Part shown: positions 1 through 8,542 of the stretch, piece after piece
Numbering within the stretch: the first letter of the stretch is position 1
Layout: each line of letters begins with the position of its first letter
Assembly: GCA_947455995.1 (NCBI GenBank)
Contig: CANGQA010000024.1
Coordinates: 1-33,339, forward strand
Reading direction: 5' to 3'
DNA: 33,339 nt
Source of the DNA: Hyphomicrobiales bacterium
GTDB lineage: Bacteria > Pseudomonadota > Alphaproteobacteria > Rhizobiales > Beijerinckiaceae
The notes under the pieces: generated by a model
Told to the model about the DNA's origin: nothing
Database searches by the model: none
What the model saw: the letters and a program-made list of their open reading frames with translations, nothing else
Translations under genes and position numbers: made by a program

Positions 1-865
1 CCTGCGCGCCAGCGACTTTAGACATCATATCCTGACCGACCGAGGCCGAGAAAAACTCGCCGCCGCTTTTCATCATAATCGCAACAAACCATGGCAAAAC
101 CAGCAGCAAAGTCAGGATTGGCCCCCAAAATGGGGTTATGGTTTTAAACCAGCCAAGCTCACGTTGGGATAACCACACAACGGCAAGGGTCAACGCCATC
201 AAAATGGGCATAATTGGGCCTTTGATCAGGAGACTGACCGCCAAGGTGATCCAGAAACACAGGACAAATCCTAAGGAGACATGATGCTCAGCGGCAGAGA
301 TCCGGTCATCATGGCGCCATTGCTGGAAAGCATGCACCATGACGGCAAAGGACCATACGATGGTGGCTGTCAACATCGCATCGGTTTTGGCCAGCCGCGC
401 TTCTACACCGAGTAAAATGGTTGATCCGGTCAAAACAGCAGCTAGAAATGCAGCTTTGCGGCTTAAAAATGCCAAACCAGCGACATAAGTTCCAATCAAG
501 GTCAGCAATGCGCCAAGCAGAGACGGCAGACGGTACAGCCAAATTTGGCTTTTAGCCTCACTGATACCAGCCCACGAACCCAATTCGACGCTGGCAACCT
601 GCATCCAGTAAATGCCGACAGGCTTTTTGTGACGGGCCTCATCCTGAAAGCGGATATCGATATAATCGCCCGTTTCCATCATCTGTTTGCTTGCTTGGGC
701 AAAACGGGGCTCGTCGCGATCCATCGGCTGCAAGGTCGCAATCCCGGGAGCAAACATGACGATGCCCATGAGAAGCAGCATGATCACCGCAAAGAAATGG
801 CTCTTTTCAGCCCAATCCAGACATTTCGTGGTCCAACGCGTGGTGTGATCTGTTGTGAAGTTCAT
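1..865 (-). CDS. Glycosyltransferase family 39 (ArnT/PMT-like) membrane protein, N-terminal part
   Basis: The reverse strand reads open from an ATG at 865 to the window edge, giving about 288 N-terminal residues with no stop; the C-terminus lies outside the window. The protein begins with a short cytoplasmic stretch, a first membrane helix near residues 23-41, then a periplasmic loop containing DRDEPRFAQASKQM and, further on, RHKKPVGIYWMQ. This acidic DE loop and the KKP-IYW motif are typical of the GT39/ArnT family, which transfers a sugar from a polyprenyl-phosphate carrier to lipid A or another envelope acceptor in the periplasm. Several further hydrophobic helices follow. The acceptor and sugar cannot be read from sequence, so arnT is not assigned. 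It lies upstream of nothing on its own strand except tRNA-Arg. Confidence 0.85.
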   Translation of the reverse strand, partial: MNFTTDHTTRWTTKCLDWAEKSHFFAVIMLLLMGIVMFAPGIATLQPMDRDEPRFAQASKQMMETGDYIDIRFQDEARHKKPVGIYWMQVASVELGSWAGISEAKSQIWLYRLPSLLGALLTLIGTYVAGLAFLSRKAAFLAAVLTGSTILLGVEARLAKTDAMLTATIVWSFAVMVHAFQQWRHDDRISAAEHHVSLGFVLCFWITLAVSLLIKGPIMPILMALTLAVVWLSQRELGWFKTITPFWGPILTLLLVLPWFVAIMMKSGGEFFSASVGQDMMSKVAGAQ

Positions 866-982
866 GTATCACCGCCCGCCAAATCGTGCGCTTTGTATCG
901 CCTGAGTGATTGAACGATGCTTATGATCCAATCATCAACCGGATGCAATCAGCCAATCAATGGGTTCAAAGTGTTGAAAAAG

Positions 983-1059
983 TGGCGACCCCTGAGAGAT
1001 TCGAACTCCCGACCGACGGAGTAGAAATCCGTTGCTCTATCCAGCTGAGCTAAGGGGCC
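983..1059 (-). tRNA. tRNA-Arg (anticodon UCU)
   Basis: The reverse strand folds as a 77-nt cloverleaf: acceptor GGCCCCT pairs with AGGGGTC, the D arm contains AGCTCAGCTGGATAGAGC, the anticodon stem ACGGA/TCCGT encloses loop TTTCTAC (anticodon TCT), and the T arm contains GGGAGTTCGAATCTCTC. The 3' CCA is encoded. A T run follows the gene on its own strand. Confidence 0.97.
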
Positions 1060-1113
1060 AAATAAATTACCGTAACGCACCCGCGAACCCGAACAGCACG
1101 CAGCACATGGCCC

Positions 1114-1419
1114 TTAATGGGTCCACTGTCCTATACGGGTATATTTGAAATTGTCAGAATAGGAAACCATACGACGGGTCGCATCTTTGGGCTCGTCGAC
1201 AACAAAGGCAAGGCCGTGCGCTCGGGCATAAGCTTCTGCCTCATCGCGACTGTCGAACCACAGTTTAAGCTGGGTCAGCGTTTCCGAAGATGATGTCCAG
1301 CCCATCAGGGGATCAATCGCGCGGGAATTTTCAGGCATAAATTCAAGCAACCAACGATGCGTCTTGGCCGTGCCAGATTGCATGGCTGTACGTGCCGGAC
1401 GGGAGATGCGTGCTGTCAT
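1114..1419 (-). CDS. NDUFS4-like accessory subunit of respiratory complex I
   Basis: This 101-residue protein belongs to the ETC complex I conserved-region family (NDUFS4, Pfam NDUS4). The motifs DPLMGWTSSSETLTQ, the region with LKLWFDSRDEAEAYA and the ending DNFKYTRIGQWTH are the hallmark positions of the family. In mitochondria and Paracoccus it is a peripheral-arm supernumerary subunit that stabilises the NADH-oxidising module; alphaproteobacteria keep it away from the nuo operon, as here. The start at 1419 is supported by a purine-rich AGGGAAGG about ten bases upstream. It sits between two tRNA genes on the same strand. A second accessory-subunit homologue (NDUFS6-like) is encoded at 22442-22687. 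Confidence 0.92.
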   Translation of the reverse strand: MTARISRPARTAMQSGTAKTHRWLLEFMPENSRAIDPLMGWTSSSETLTQLKLWFDSRDEAEAYARAHGLAFVVDEPKDATRRMVSYSDNFKYTRIGQWTH

Positions 1420-1558
1420 GTCGAAATGCCTTCCCTCTGGTCCTTGCCCTGCTGCCCTTGATCACAGGCCTGATCGTGGCAAAAAATCTAGCACATTGTA
1501 AAACCTCATGTCACCCGACTTATGCCCGAAAAAGACAGCGGATCGGCACCAAGGCGAC

Positions 1559-1586
1559 AACGGTAAGATTTAAAACGGTAAGATTT
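1559..1586. repeat. Short tandem duplication, 15-bp period
   Basis: The 13-base unit aacggtaagattt occurs at 1559-1571 and again at 1574-1586, separated by aa. It lies in the gap just downstream (on the minus strand) of tRNA-Pro and ahead of the NDUFS4-like gene. No function is evident; replication slippage would explain it. Confidence 0.8.
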
Positions 1587-1599
1587 TTAAAAGAATATT

Positions 1600-1676
<77 letters not shown>

Positions 1677-1823
1677 GAACCAAATAATCATGCCGGATTA
1701 ACTCCGACGAGTGTTCCTCTACGCTCTTAGAGCCGCAGGATCAAGCCTCAGTTTTAATTATTCATACAAGATTCCAGAAACTGTTGCTTGCACAATGGTT
1801 TTTGATGCTGCAAAAGCCTTGGT

Positions 1824-3698
1824 ATGCTCCATATCAATGATGTGACTTATCGCCTTGGCGCCCGCTTGTTGTTCGATCATACCAGCGTCGCCCTCCCTCC
1901 TGATGGCCGTATTGGCTTTGTCGGCCGTAACGGAACCGGAAAAACAACGCTTTTCCGGATGATCCAAGGTGAGCTATCGGGCGAATCAGGTTCGATTACC
2001 ATCGGCCGCGGAATGCGAATCGGTGCTGTCGCCCAGGAAGCCCCGTCCGGGCCTGAAACTTTGCTCGAAGTCGTCCTGGCGGCTGCCACAGAACGGGCCG
2101 CTTTGCTCGCGGAAGCAGAAACAGCCAGCGATCCCGCTCGGATTGCCGAAATCCAGATCCGACTCGTCGATATCGAGGCTCATGCCGCACCGGCACGCGC
2201 TGCTTCCGTGCTCCACGGTCTAGGCTTCGACAGCGAGGCACAGGCCCGCCCCTGCTCGTCCTTTTCGGGCGGCTGGCGCATGCGCGTGGCGTTAGCGGCT
2301 GTCTTGTTTGCAGAACCGGATCTGCTGCTGCTCGACGAGCCCACGAACTATCTCGATCTGGAAGGCACCTTGTGGCTTATGGAATATCTGGCGCGCTATC
2401 CACATATGGCTCTTGTGATAAGCCATGACCGCGATTTGCTTAACCAGTCGGTCGACAACATCCTGCATCTCGATCAGGGCAAGTTAAGTCTCTATCGTGG
2501 CGGTTATGACAATTTTGAAAAGCAAAGAGCCGAAAAACAGGCCTTGCAACTGAAATTGAAAAAGAAGCAGGAGGATGAGCGCAGGCACCTGCAAGCCTTT
2601 GTCGATCGTTTCAAAGCCAAGGCGTCAAAAGCCAGACAAGCGCAATCACGCGTTAAACGGCTTGAAAAGATGGCTCCTGTTGCCACAATTATCGACTCTG
2701 ATGTGCTGCCGTTCGATATGCCCTCCCCCGAACGGCCTTTGGCTCCGCCCATCATCGCTATGGATGATGTTTCAACAGGCTATGGCGACAAAGCGATACT
2801 GAAACGGCTCAATCTGGTGATTGCTGATGATGACCGCATCGGCCTGCTGGGCTCCAACGGCAACGGTAAATCAACTTTTGCCAAACTGATTGCCGGGAAA
2901 CTGTCAGCGATGGGTGGCACGTTCCGCCGTTCCAGCAAGCTTAAAGTTGGCTATTTTGCACAGCACCAACTTGATGAATTGTCGGAAGCCGCGACCCCCT
3001 TTCGTCATGTCGCCGACCGGATGCCAGATGGTACCGAGGCGAAGATTCGCACTCGCTGCGCCCGTATGGGCTTTCCGGGTGCCAAGGCCGACACCCCCGT
3101 CGCCCGCTTGTCTGGTGGCGAAAAAGCCCGCCTCATGATGGGACTGGCGGCGTTTGAAGGGCCGCATATGCTGATATTGGATGAGCCGACCAACCATCTC
3201 GATATCGACTCGCGTTTGGCACTGATGGAAGCCATCAATGATTATGAAGGCGCGGTCATCCTGATCTCGCATGACCGCTTTCTCATAGAGGCCTGTGCTG
3301 ACCGGCTCTGGCTTGTCAATAACGGCACTGTCGCACCATTCGATGGCGATCTCGATCTCTATCGGCAACTGGTTCTTGATGGCCCTGCAAAGCCACCTGC
3401 CCCAAAGACCGAGCAAAAACTGGCGCTAGAAGCTGCACAAAAGGCCAAGGATGCCGCGCCCAAAAAGGTTGATCTGGCAGGATTGCGCCGCAAAATCGAT
3501 TCTGCAGCTTTGAAAATGGATAAGTTCCAGACGCTGATTACCAAAATCGATCAGGCACTTGCCGCCCCTGATGCCTTTAGCCGTGATCCCGGCAAAGCCG
3601 CAACCCTTTCGGCCCAACGTGGCGAAGTGCAACGCGCTCTCAATGCAGCGGAAGAAGAATGGCTCAGCCTGTCCGAACAGCTGGAAGCAGCAAGCTGA
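1824..3698 (+). CDS. ABC-F family ATPase (translation-associated, Uup/YheS type)
   Basis: The 624-residue protein has two ATP-binding cassettes and no membrane segments, which defines ABC-F. Cassette 1 carries Walker A GRNGTGKTT near residue 34, signature FSGG near 147 and Walker B LLLLDEPTNYLD near 170. A charged Lys/Arg/Glu/Gln-rich linker (about 230-290) is the part that reaches into the ribosome. Cassette 2 has GSNGNGKST near 341, LSGGEKARL near 428 and LILDEPTNHLD near 452. A helical Ala/Lys-rich C-terminal extension (about 520-624) resembles the coiled-coil tail of Uup/YheS. The family acts on the ribosomal E site or on DNA-linked processes; sequence alone does not settle which. The ribosome-binding site is weak. 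It converges on the lipoprotein gene with a 28-bp gap. Confidence 0.92.
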   Translation: MLHINDVTYRLGARLLFDHTSVALPPDGRIGFVGRNGTGKTTLFRMIQGELSGESGSITIGRGMRIGAVAQEAPSGPETLLEVVLAAATERAALLAEAETASDPARIAEIQIRLVDIEAHAAPARAASVLHGLGFDSEAQARPCSSFSGGWRMRVALAAVLFAEPDLLLLDEPTNYLDLEGTLWLMEYLARYPHMALVISHDRDLLNQSVDNILHLDQGKLSLYRGGYDNFEKQRAEKQALQLKLKKKQEDERRHLQAFVDRFKAKASKARQAQSRVKRLEKMAPVATIIDSDVLPFDMPSPERPLAPPIIAMDDVSTGYGDKAILKRLNLVIADDDRIGLLGSNGNGKSTFAKLIAGKLSAMGGTFRRSSKLKVGYFAQHQLDELSEAATPFRHVADRMPDGTEAKIRTRCARMGFPGAKADTPVARLSGGEKARLMMGLAAFEGPHMLILDEPTNHLDIDSRLALMEAINDYEGAVILISHDRFLIEACADRLWLVNNGTVAPFDGDLDLYRQLVLDGPAKPPAPKTEQKLALEAAQKAKDAAPKKVDLAGLRRKIDSAALKMDKFQTLITKIDQALAAPDAFSRDPGKAATLSAQRGEVQRALNAAEEEWLSLSEQLEAAS

Positions 3699-3726
3699 TC
3701 TGATTGCGTGTCTCCGTTGGGACCAT

Positions 3727-4152
3727 TTATTGTGCGTTGCCACGCACAACGCGCACCATTTGGTTGTTGGCAAACAGATAGACCGCTTTGCCTGTTGCTT
3801 CCATGTAGAGAATGGTGGTTTCGCGCTTGGCTGTCGGGCTCGAGCCGCTTTGCACACTCAGTGGCTCGCCTTTGAGTGCCACCAGCTCGCACTCACTGAT
3901 GCCAACCAAAGCCGAATCTGTGGTGCGTGTTTTCAGATTGGCCAAATCAATATTCGGCGTCCCCTTACATCGGCCATCCTCACCCACCACCGGACCGAAC
4001 GGATTGGGGTCAACAACAGGCATGGGCTGAGCGACGGGTTCGGGAGGTTTGGACGGAGTGATGCAGCCAGCGAGCATAAAGAGTGACAGGATAGAAACAA
4101 TCCGGAGCGCATTACATGAGAAAACCGGGCTAACCATTTTACTTTTGCTCAT
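3727..4152 (-). CDS. Small lipoprotein encoded downstream of holC, function unknown
   Basis: From the ATG at 4152 the product has 141 residues: a basic start (MSKSK), a hydrophobic stretch, and the lipobox LAGC, so it is probably lipidated and anchored in a membrane. A proline-rich linker follows, then a compact domain with an LVGISECELVALKGEPL segment and a YLFANNQMVRVVRG ending. That pattern, a helix with ECELV followed by short strands, recalls small SmpA/BamE-like domains, but this is inference only. The start is chosen over an upstream in-frame codon at 4272 because GGGAG lies just ahead of it and because it puts the signal peptide at the N-terminus. It overlaps the end of holC by 14 bp, suggesting translational coupling in a pepA-holC-lipoprotein operon. 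Confidence 0.8.
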   Translation of the reverse strand: MSKSKMVSPVFSCNALRIVSILSLFMLAGCITPSKPPEPVAQPMPVVDPNPFGPVVGEDGRCKGTPNIDLANLKTRTTDSALVGISECELVALKGEPLSVQSGSSPTAKRETTILYMEATGKAVYLFANNQMVRVVRGNAQ

Positions 4153-4600
4153 GTTTTTTCTCCCACCCGCCTGTTTCACCTTGTTGCCAATAAGACAGTT
4201 CAACGCCAAAACCCATGGCCTGCTTCCATTGCAATCGGGCATGGGCCAATGCCACTTCATCATTGCCGTCAAACATGATCATGACACGGACATAATCCGA
4301 GATATTGTCGGGAAATGGCGCCTGATCCAACAAAATCCGCATTGTCGCGTGATTGGGATTGGCCTGACTGGTCGCCAGCACAACCGGATCGGCCTCGATG
4401 CCCGAATCTCCCTCGCGGCCATGCGGCAGAAATCCATCATCGCTATACGACCAGAGCAGCTGGTCCAGTGCATCAATCCGCTCGGATAAGGGGGATTGAA
4501 CAACGATATTCACATCCCTTTCCACCGCGATTTCAAGCAATCGCGGCATACTGACTTCCAGCGGCTTGGTTTGAAGATGATAGAACCAGATTTGGGTCAT
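4139..4600 (-). CDS. holC: DNA polymerase III chi subunit
   Basis: The product (153 residues from the ATG at 4600) opens with MTQIWFYHL, the normal beginning of HolC. It carries the conserved LPRLLE-like helix (PRLLEIAVERD) and the SERIDALDQLLWSY and FLPHG segments of the chi family. In the replisome chi joins the clamp loader, through psi where present, to single-strand-binding protein. No psi gene is visible, as is usual for alphaproteobacteria. A GTG at 4612 could add four residues, but the ATG fits the family. The gene starts 17 bp after pepA stops, and the pepA-holC pairing is a widespread arrangement. Confidence 0.93.
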   Translation of the reverse strand: MTQIWFYHLQTKPLEVSMPRLLEIAVERDVNIVVQSPLSERIDALDQLLWSYSDDGFLPHGREGDSGIEADPVVLATSQANPNHATMRILLDQAPFPDNISDYVRVMIMFDGNDEVALAHARLQWKQAMGFGVELSYWQQGETGGWEKKHEQK

Positions 4601-4617
4601 CACTCGCTGCACTTATT

Positions 4618-6126
4618 CTATTCGTGATAGTCGTGCACCAAGCGATCCAACAAACGAACACCCCATCCGGAGCCCCAACTGCGATTGATATCGCTGTTTG
4701 GGGAAGCCATTCCGGTGCCTGCAATATCAAGATGGGCCCAAGGCACATCACCGACAAACCTCCGCAGGAATTGTGCCGCCGTAATGGAGCCGGCAAAACG
4801 GCCCCCTGTGTTTTTCATATCGGCAAAGCGGCTGTCGATCATCTTGTCATAGGCGGGGCCAAGCGGCATGCGCCAAACCGTTTCGCCTGTGGCACGACCC
4901 GAAGCGGTCAGACGATCGGACAAGCCGTCATCGGTCGAGAACAAACCTGCATTCTCCTGCCCTAAAGCCACCAAAATTGCCCCTGTTAGGGTCGCAAGAT
5001 TGATCATGAATGCGGGCTTGTAGTGATCGCGGACATAAGCGAGTAGATCGCACAACACCAACCGGCCTTCAGCATCGGTATTGATGATCTCGATCGTCTG
5101 ACCGTCATAGGATTTGACAATATCGCCGGGACGCTGGGCATTTCCGTCAGGCATATTTTCAACGAGCCCGATCACACCGATGGCATCAACCTTGGCCTTG
5201 CGAGCCGCCAGGGCGTGCATCAGCCCCACCACACAAGCGGCTCCTGCCATATCGCCCTTCATATCTTCCATACCCGCAGCCGGTTTGATGGAAATGCCAC
5301 CGGTATCGAAGACCACTCCTTTACCGATAAAGGCCAGAGGCTTGCTCTTCTTTCCCTTGGAAGATTTGTCACCGTGCCATCGCATGATGACCACACGGCT
5401 TTCCTGCCTCGAGCCCTGCCCGACAGCAAGCAAAGCACGCATACCTATTTTGCCAAGTTGCTTCTCGTCCAGGATATCAACATTAACACCGAGCTTGGAC
5501 AATTCAGCGGCTTGTTTGGCAAAAGCAGTGGGGGTCAGCACATTGGGCGGCTCGTTCACAAGATTGCGGGCGATTGCCACACCACCAGCCACGGCTTCAC
5601 TATATTTATAGGCCTTTTTTGCTCCTGCCGGATCATGCAATCCGATGACCACTTTGACCGATGTGGACTTGGCCTCATCGTCCTTTTTCTTGGTTTTGTA
5701 ATGGTCGAAATCATACACGCGCAGATGCATACCCAAAGCCAGTTCTGCTGCAGCTGCCGCATCAACCCGCCAATCTTCCGGTCCATACATTAAAACTGTT
5801 GCTTGTGTGGCTTTACCCAATTGACCGGCAATTAAACCGCCAAGATTGACGTAATTGGTCTCGTTGCGCTGTTTCGAGCCACCTATTCCGACCAATACCG
5901 CACGACCGGCCGCAATACCATCGGGTGCCGGCACAACAAGAACCTGCTTTTCCTTGCCGGTGAAGTGCTCGGCCTCGGCGGCACGCTTGAGATGGTTTTC
6001 TGCTTTTTTTCCGATTAAGGCAGATAATTCACGCCCGTAAACACCGCCTTCGGCAATAAACATCACTAAAGTGCCGCTATCAGCGACATTTGGTTCGGCA
6101 AAAGTAATTTTGATTTCATTCGACAT
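4618..6126 (-). CDS. pepA: Leucyl aminopeptidase (M17 family)
   Basis: The 502-residue product is full length for cytosol aminopeptidase. The N-terminal macro-like domain spans about residues 1-165. The C-terminal catalytic domain has IGKGVVFDTGGISIKP with the first metal and catalytic lysine positions, DMKGDMAGAA, and the hallmark NTDAEGRLVL near residue 348, which supplies metal ligands and the catalytic arginine. The enzyme is a hexameric di-metal exopeptidase that releases N-terminal residues, particularly leucine, from peptides in the cytoplasm; in E. coli PepA also binds DNA, which cannot be inferred here. The start is backed by GGAG about seven bases upstream. It heads the pepA-holC-lipoprotein group and diverges from lptF. 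Confidence 0.97.
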   Translation of the reverse strand: MSNEIKITFAEPNVADSGTLVMFIAEGGVYGRELSALIGKKAENHLKRAAEAEHFTGKEKQVLVVPAPDGIAAGRAVLVGIGGSKQRNETNYVNLGGLIAGQLGKATQATVLMYGPEDWRVDAAAAAELALGMHLRVYDFDHYKTKKKDDEAKSTSVKVVIGLHDPAGAKKAYKYSEAVAGGVAIARNLVNEPPNVLTPTAFAKQAAELSKLGVNVDILDEKQLGKIGMRALLAVGQGSRQESRVVIMRWHGDKSSKGKKSKPLAFIGKGVVFDTGGISIKPAAGMEDMKGDMAGAACVVGLMHALAARKAKVDAIGVIGLVENMPDGNAQRPGDIVKSYDGQTIEIINTDAEGRLVLCDLLAYVRDHYKPAFMINLATLTGAILVALGQENAGLFSTDDGLSDRLTASGRATGETVWRMPLGPAYDKMIDSRFADMKNTGGRFAGSITAAQFLRRFVGDVPWAHLDIAGTGMASPNSDINRSWGSGWGVRLLDRLVHDYHE

Positions 6127-6262
6127 TGTCTGGCTCCATCCCCGGTTGGCGGGCTCGTGCGCGTCAGGCTGTTGATTCAGTCAAGTAAGACTGGAATCAC
6201 ATATGATATTGGTTTAATGGCATTTGAGACGAGAGCAAGAGTTTAAGAAGCGCTAACCCAGC
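6127..6262. promoter_or_regulatory. Divergent pepA/lptF intergenic control region
   Basis: This 136-bp gap must hold promoters for pepA (minus) and the lpt operon (plus). Two GANTC sites, the recognition sequence of the alphaproteobacterial cell-cycle methylase CcrM, lie at 6174-6178 (GATTC) and 6194-6198 (GAATC), exactly 20 bp apart. An AT-rich TATGAT occurs just after the second. No well-spaced -35/-10 pair is convincing, so individual promoters are not assigned. Confidence 0.45.
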
Positions 6263-7405
6263 ATGACCCTTATTGAGCGCTATCTTTTCAAGAACGCCTT
6301 TGTTGCATGTTTTGTGACATTGCTTGTACTCGCCAGCGTGGTGTGGCTGTCGCAAGCCGTACGCGAATTTGATCTGGTCGCCACCAAAGGCCAATCCTTA
6401 CTGATTTTTCTCACCGTAACAGGTCTTTCCTTTCCATCGCTGATTTCCATTATTGCGCCTGTCGCACTGTTCATTGCGATCCTTTACACACTCAATCGTC
6501 TGAATGGTGACAGCGAATTGATTGTGATGAGTGCGGCTGGTCTGTCGCCATGGCGTTTACTGCTGCCTTTTGCGTCGCTTGCGCTGATCATGTCGCTGCT
6601 GGTGGCATTTTTGACCATTTGGCTGATGCCGCAAAGTTTCATGGCTTTGCGGGATGTCATAACCAAAATCCGCGCCGACGTCGTTTCCAACATTGTGCGC
6701 GAAGGGCAATTCACCCCGCTGGACAAGGATATTATTTTCCACTTCCGTGAAAAATCCGGCCCCGCTTTATTGGGCATTTTTATTCAGGATCGGCGTGATC
6801 CGGAGCGCACGGCTGTCTATATTGCCGAACGTGGCCAAACCATCGATGTTGATGGGCAATCCTATCTTTTGCTTGAAAAAGGCAGTGTCCAACGCGAGAT
6901 CCGCAACAATTCCACACCACAAATCGTGACCTTCCAGCGTTATGCCTTTGATCTCAGCCAGTTTGGCAATGACGTGACATCCATCTATGCCAAACCGCGT
7001 GAGCGCACGACATGGCAGTTGTTCATTCCCCCCGATGACGAGACATTGACGCCTGCCCAAAGGGGGCGCATTAGGGCGGAATTGCATGATCGTTTTACCG
7101 CTCCGCTCTATGCTTTTGCATTCGGCCTGATCGGCTTCGCGGCCCTGGGCGTGGCGCGCACCACACGGCAAGGCCGTGGTCTTGCCATGGGCATCGCAGT
7201 TATTGCAGTGGTCGGTTTGCGGATTTTGGGTTTTGCCTTGTCGAGCCTGACCATCCGTTTCTCTTGGATTGTGCCTTTGGCCTATCTGACCCCGCTGCTG
7301 GCGATTGCGGTGTCGATGTTTATCGGTTTTGGGGGGACATCATTGTTTGCCCGTCGGCAACAGATGCGGAAATTGGCCCAAACCTCCGTGGCCGGTCCAG
7401 CATGA
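6263..7405 (+). CDS. lptF: LPS export ABC transporter permease LptF
   Basis: This 380-residue protein is a YjgP/YjgQ-family permease. It begins with MTLIERYLFKNAF, a first helix at about 13-35, two further helices near 55-75 and 100-122, a long periplasmic beta-jellyroll region of roughly 130-270, and three C-terminal helices. LptF pairs with LptG and the ATPase LptB to pull lipopolysaccharide out of the inner membrane and hand it to LptC. The first-gene position and the downstream lptG and lptD identify it as LptF rather than LptG. lptB is not in the window. Its TGA stop overlaps the lptG start (ATGA). Confidence 0.95.
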   Translation: MTLIERYLFKNAFVACFVTLLVLASVVWLSQAVREFDLVATKGQSLLIFLTVTGLSFPSLISIIAPVALFIAILYTLNRLNGDSELIVMSAAGLSPWRLLLPFASLALIMSLLVAFLTIWLMPQSFMALRDVITKIRADVVSNIVREGQFTPLDKDIIFHFREKSGPALLGIFIQDRRDPERTAVYIAERGQTIDVDGQSYLLLEKGSVQREIRNNSTPQIVTFQRYAFDLSQFGNDVTSIYAKPRERTTWQLFIPPDDETLTPAQRGRIRAELHDRFTAPLYAFAFGLIGFAALGVARTTRQGRGLAMGIAVIAVVGLRILGFALSSLTIRFSWIVPLAYLTPLLAIAVSMFIGFGGTSLFARRQQMRKLAQTSVAGPA

Positions 7406-8490
7406 TGTTTGCCTCCCCGACCCTTTCCCGTTATCTCGCCAATCGTTTTGCCCGCGCGATGCTGATGGTTTTTCTGACCGTTTTTGCGTTGATCTATACC
7501 CTCGATTTCGTCGAGTTGATCCGACGCACCTCCGATGTGCCGGCGGCAACAAGTCTGGTTATTGCAAAATTGTCGTTGTTCAGAACTCCCGCGATTGCCG
7601 AACAGGTTTTTCCTTTCGCTGTTCTGTTCGGCGCGATGCTCACCCTGCTTGATCTGTCGCGCAAGCTCGAATTGGTCATCGCGCGCGCTGCAGGCCTGTC
7701 AGCATGGCAATTCCTCTTTTCCCCTTTGCTGGTGGCCGTAGGGTTCGGCGTTTTGATTGTGACAATCTACAACCCGATTTCCGCCATGATGAAAGAACAA
7801 GCCACAACGATGGAAACCGCGTTGTTGGGCCGTAATCGAGGGCCATTGACCGATGATATCTGGATTCGACAGAAAAGCGTCGATGGGCAGGCTATTATTC
7901 TTGTCGGTTCGATGGATGCTGCTTTGGGACGCGTGAGTGCGATCACGGTTTTCAGTTTCGATGACCAGAGCGTTTTTCTTCAGCGGGTTGAAGGTAAAAC
8001 AGGAATTTTGAAAGATGGTTACTGGCATATTTTAGGGGCGCGTGTGGTGATGCCAGGCAGTGAACCGACCGATTATGACGAATTTCTGGTGGCCTCGAAT
8101 CTCACCCATCAACAGCTTCGCCAATCATACTCATCAGCCGACAGCGTTCCTTTCTGGTCCCTGCCCTCACACATTGAGCGGACAGAGGTCGCAGGTCTTG
8201 ATGCAACCCGATATCGTCAACAATTCAATACACTTATGGCCCGTCCCTTCTTGTTTGCAGCGATGGTATTAATCGCTGCTGCCGTCTCCTTGCGCTTCTT
8301 CCGGTTCGGCGGTGTGGCGCGCATGGTGCTGGCGGGTGTGGCATCTGGATTTGCACTCTATATTGCAACCAAACTGATCGAGGATTTGGGGGCAGCCGGG
8401 ATATTGTCCACAGTCGCTGCAGCTTGGTCACCCTCGATTATTGGCGGTTTGTTGGGCATTTTGGCTTTATTATATCAAGAGGATGGTTGA
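7402..8490 (+). CDS. lptG: LPS export ABC transporter permease LptG
   Basis: The start at 7402 (ATG of the ATGA overlap with lptF) gives 362 residues, the usual LptG length; an upstream in-frame extension to 7264 would run inside lptF and is unlikely. The protein begins MMFASPTLSRYLANRF and has six predicted membrane helices flanking a periplasmic jellyroll domain (about residues 130-250), as in LptF. It is the second half of the LptB2FG lipopolysaccharide extractor. Helical segments around residues 75-85 contain the KLELVIARAAGLSA motif, the cytoplasmic coupling helix that contacts LptB. lptD follows after 52 bp, so export and outer-membrane insertion genes are probably co-transcribed. Confidence 0.95.
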   Translation: MMFASPTLSRYLANRFARAMLMVFLTVFALIYTLDFVELIRRTSDVPAATSLVIAKLSLFRTPAIAEQVFPFAVLFGAMLTLLDLSRKLELVIARAAGLSAWQFLFSPLLVAVGFGVLIVTIYNPISAMMKEQATTMETALLGRNRGPLTDDIWIRQKSVDGQAIILVGSMDAALGRVSAITVFSFDDQSVFLQRVEGKTGILKDGYWHILGARVVMPGSEPTDYDEFLVASNLTHQQLRQSYSSADSVPFWSLPSHIERTEVAGLDATRYRQQFNTLMARPFLFAAMVLIAAAVSLRFFRFGGVARMVLAGVASGFALYIATKLIEDLGAAGILSTVAAAWSPSIIGGLLGILALLYQEDG

Positions 8491-8542
8491 TATCGTCCCG
8501 TCATCGTTTAATGATAGGATTGTCGAGATTTAGGAAATACCA

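Noticed and set aside
309-913. Open frames on both strands within the left edge
   Set aside because: They are out of frame with the GT39 coding sequence, which has helices and family motifs and runs off the window.
2904-3416. A 170-codon open frame antisense to the ABC-F gene
   Set aside because: It lies wholly inside a well-supported gene, has no recognisable domain, and the codons follow the constraint of the opposite strand.
1824-3698. Antibiotic-resistance role for the ABC-F protein
   Set aside because: The linker and C-terminal tail resemble housekeeping Uup/YheS proteins, and no resistance context is present.
3559-4489. Plus-strand open frames of 146-175 codons across the lipoprotein and holC genes
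   Set aside because: They are antisense to genes with clear family motifs, and their compositions (Cys/His/Arg rich) are typical of shadow frames.
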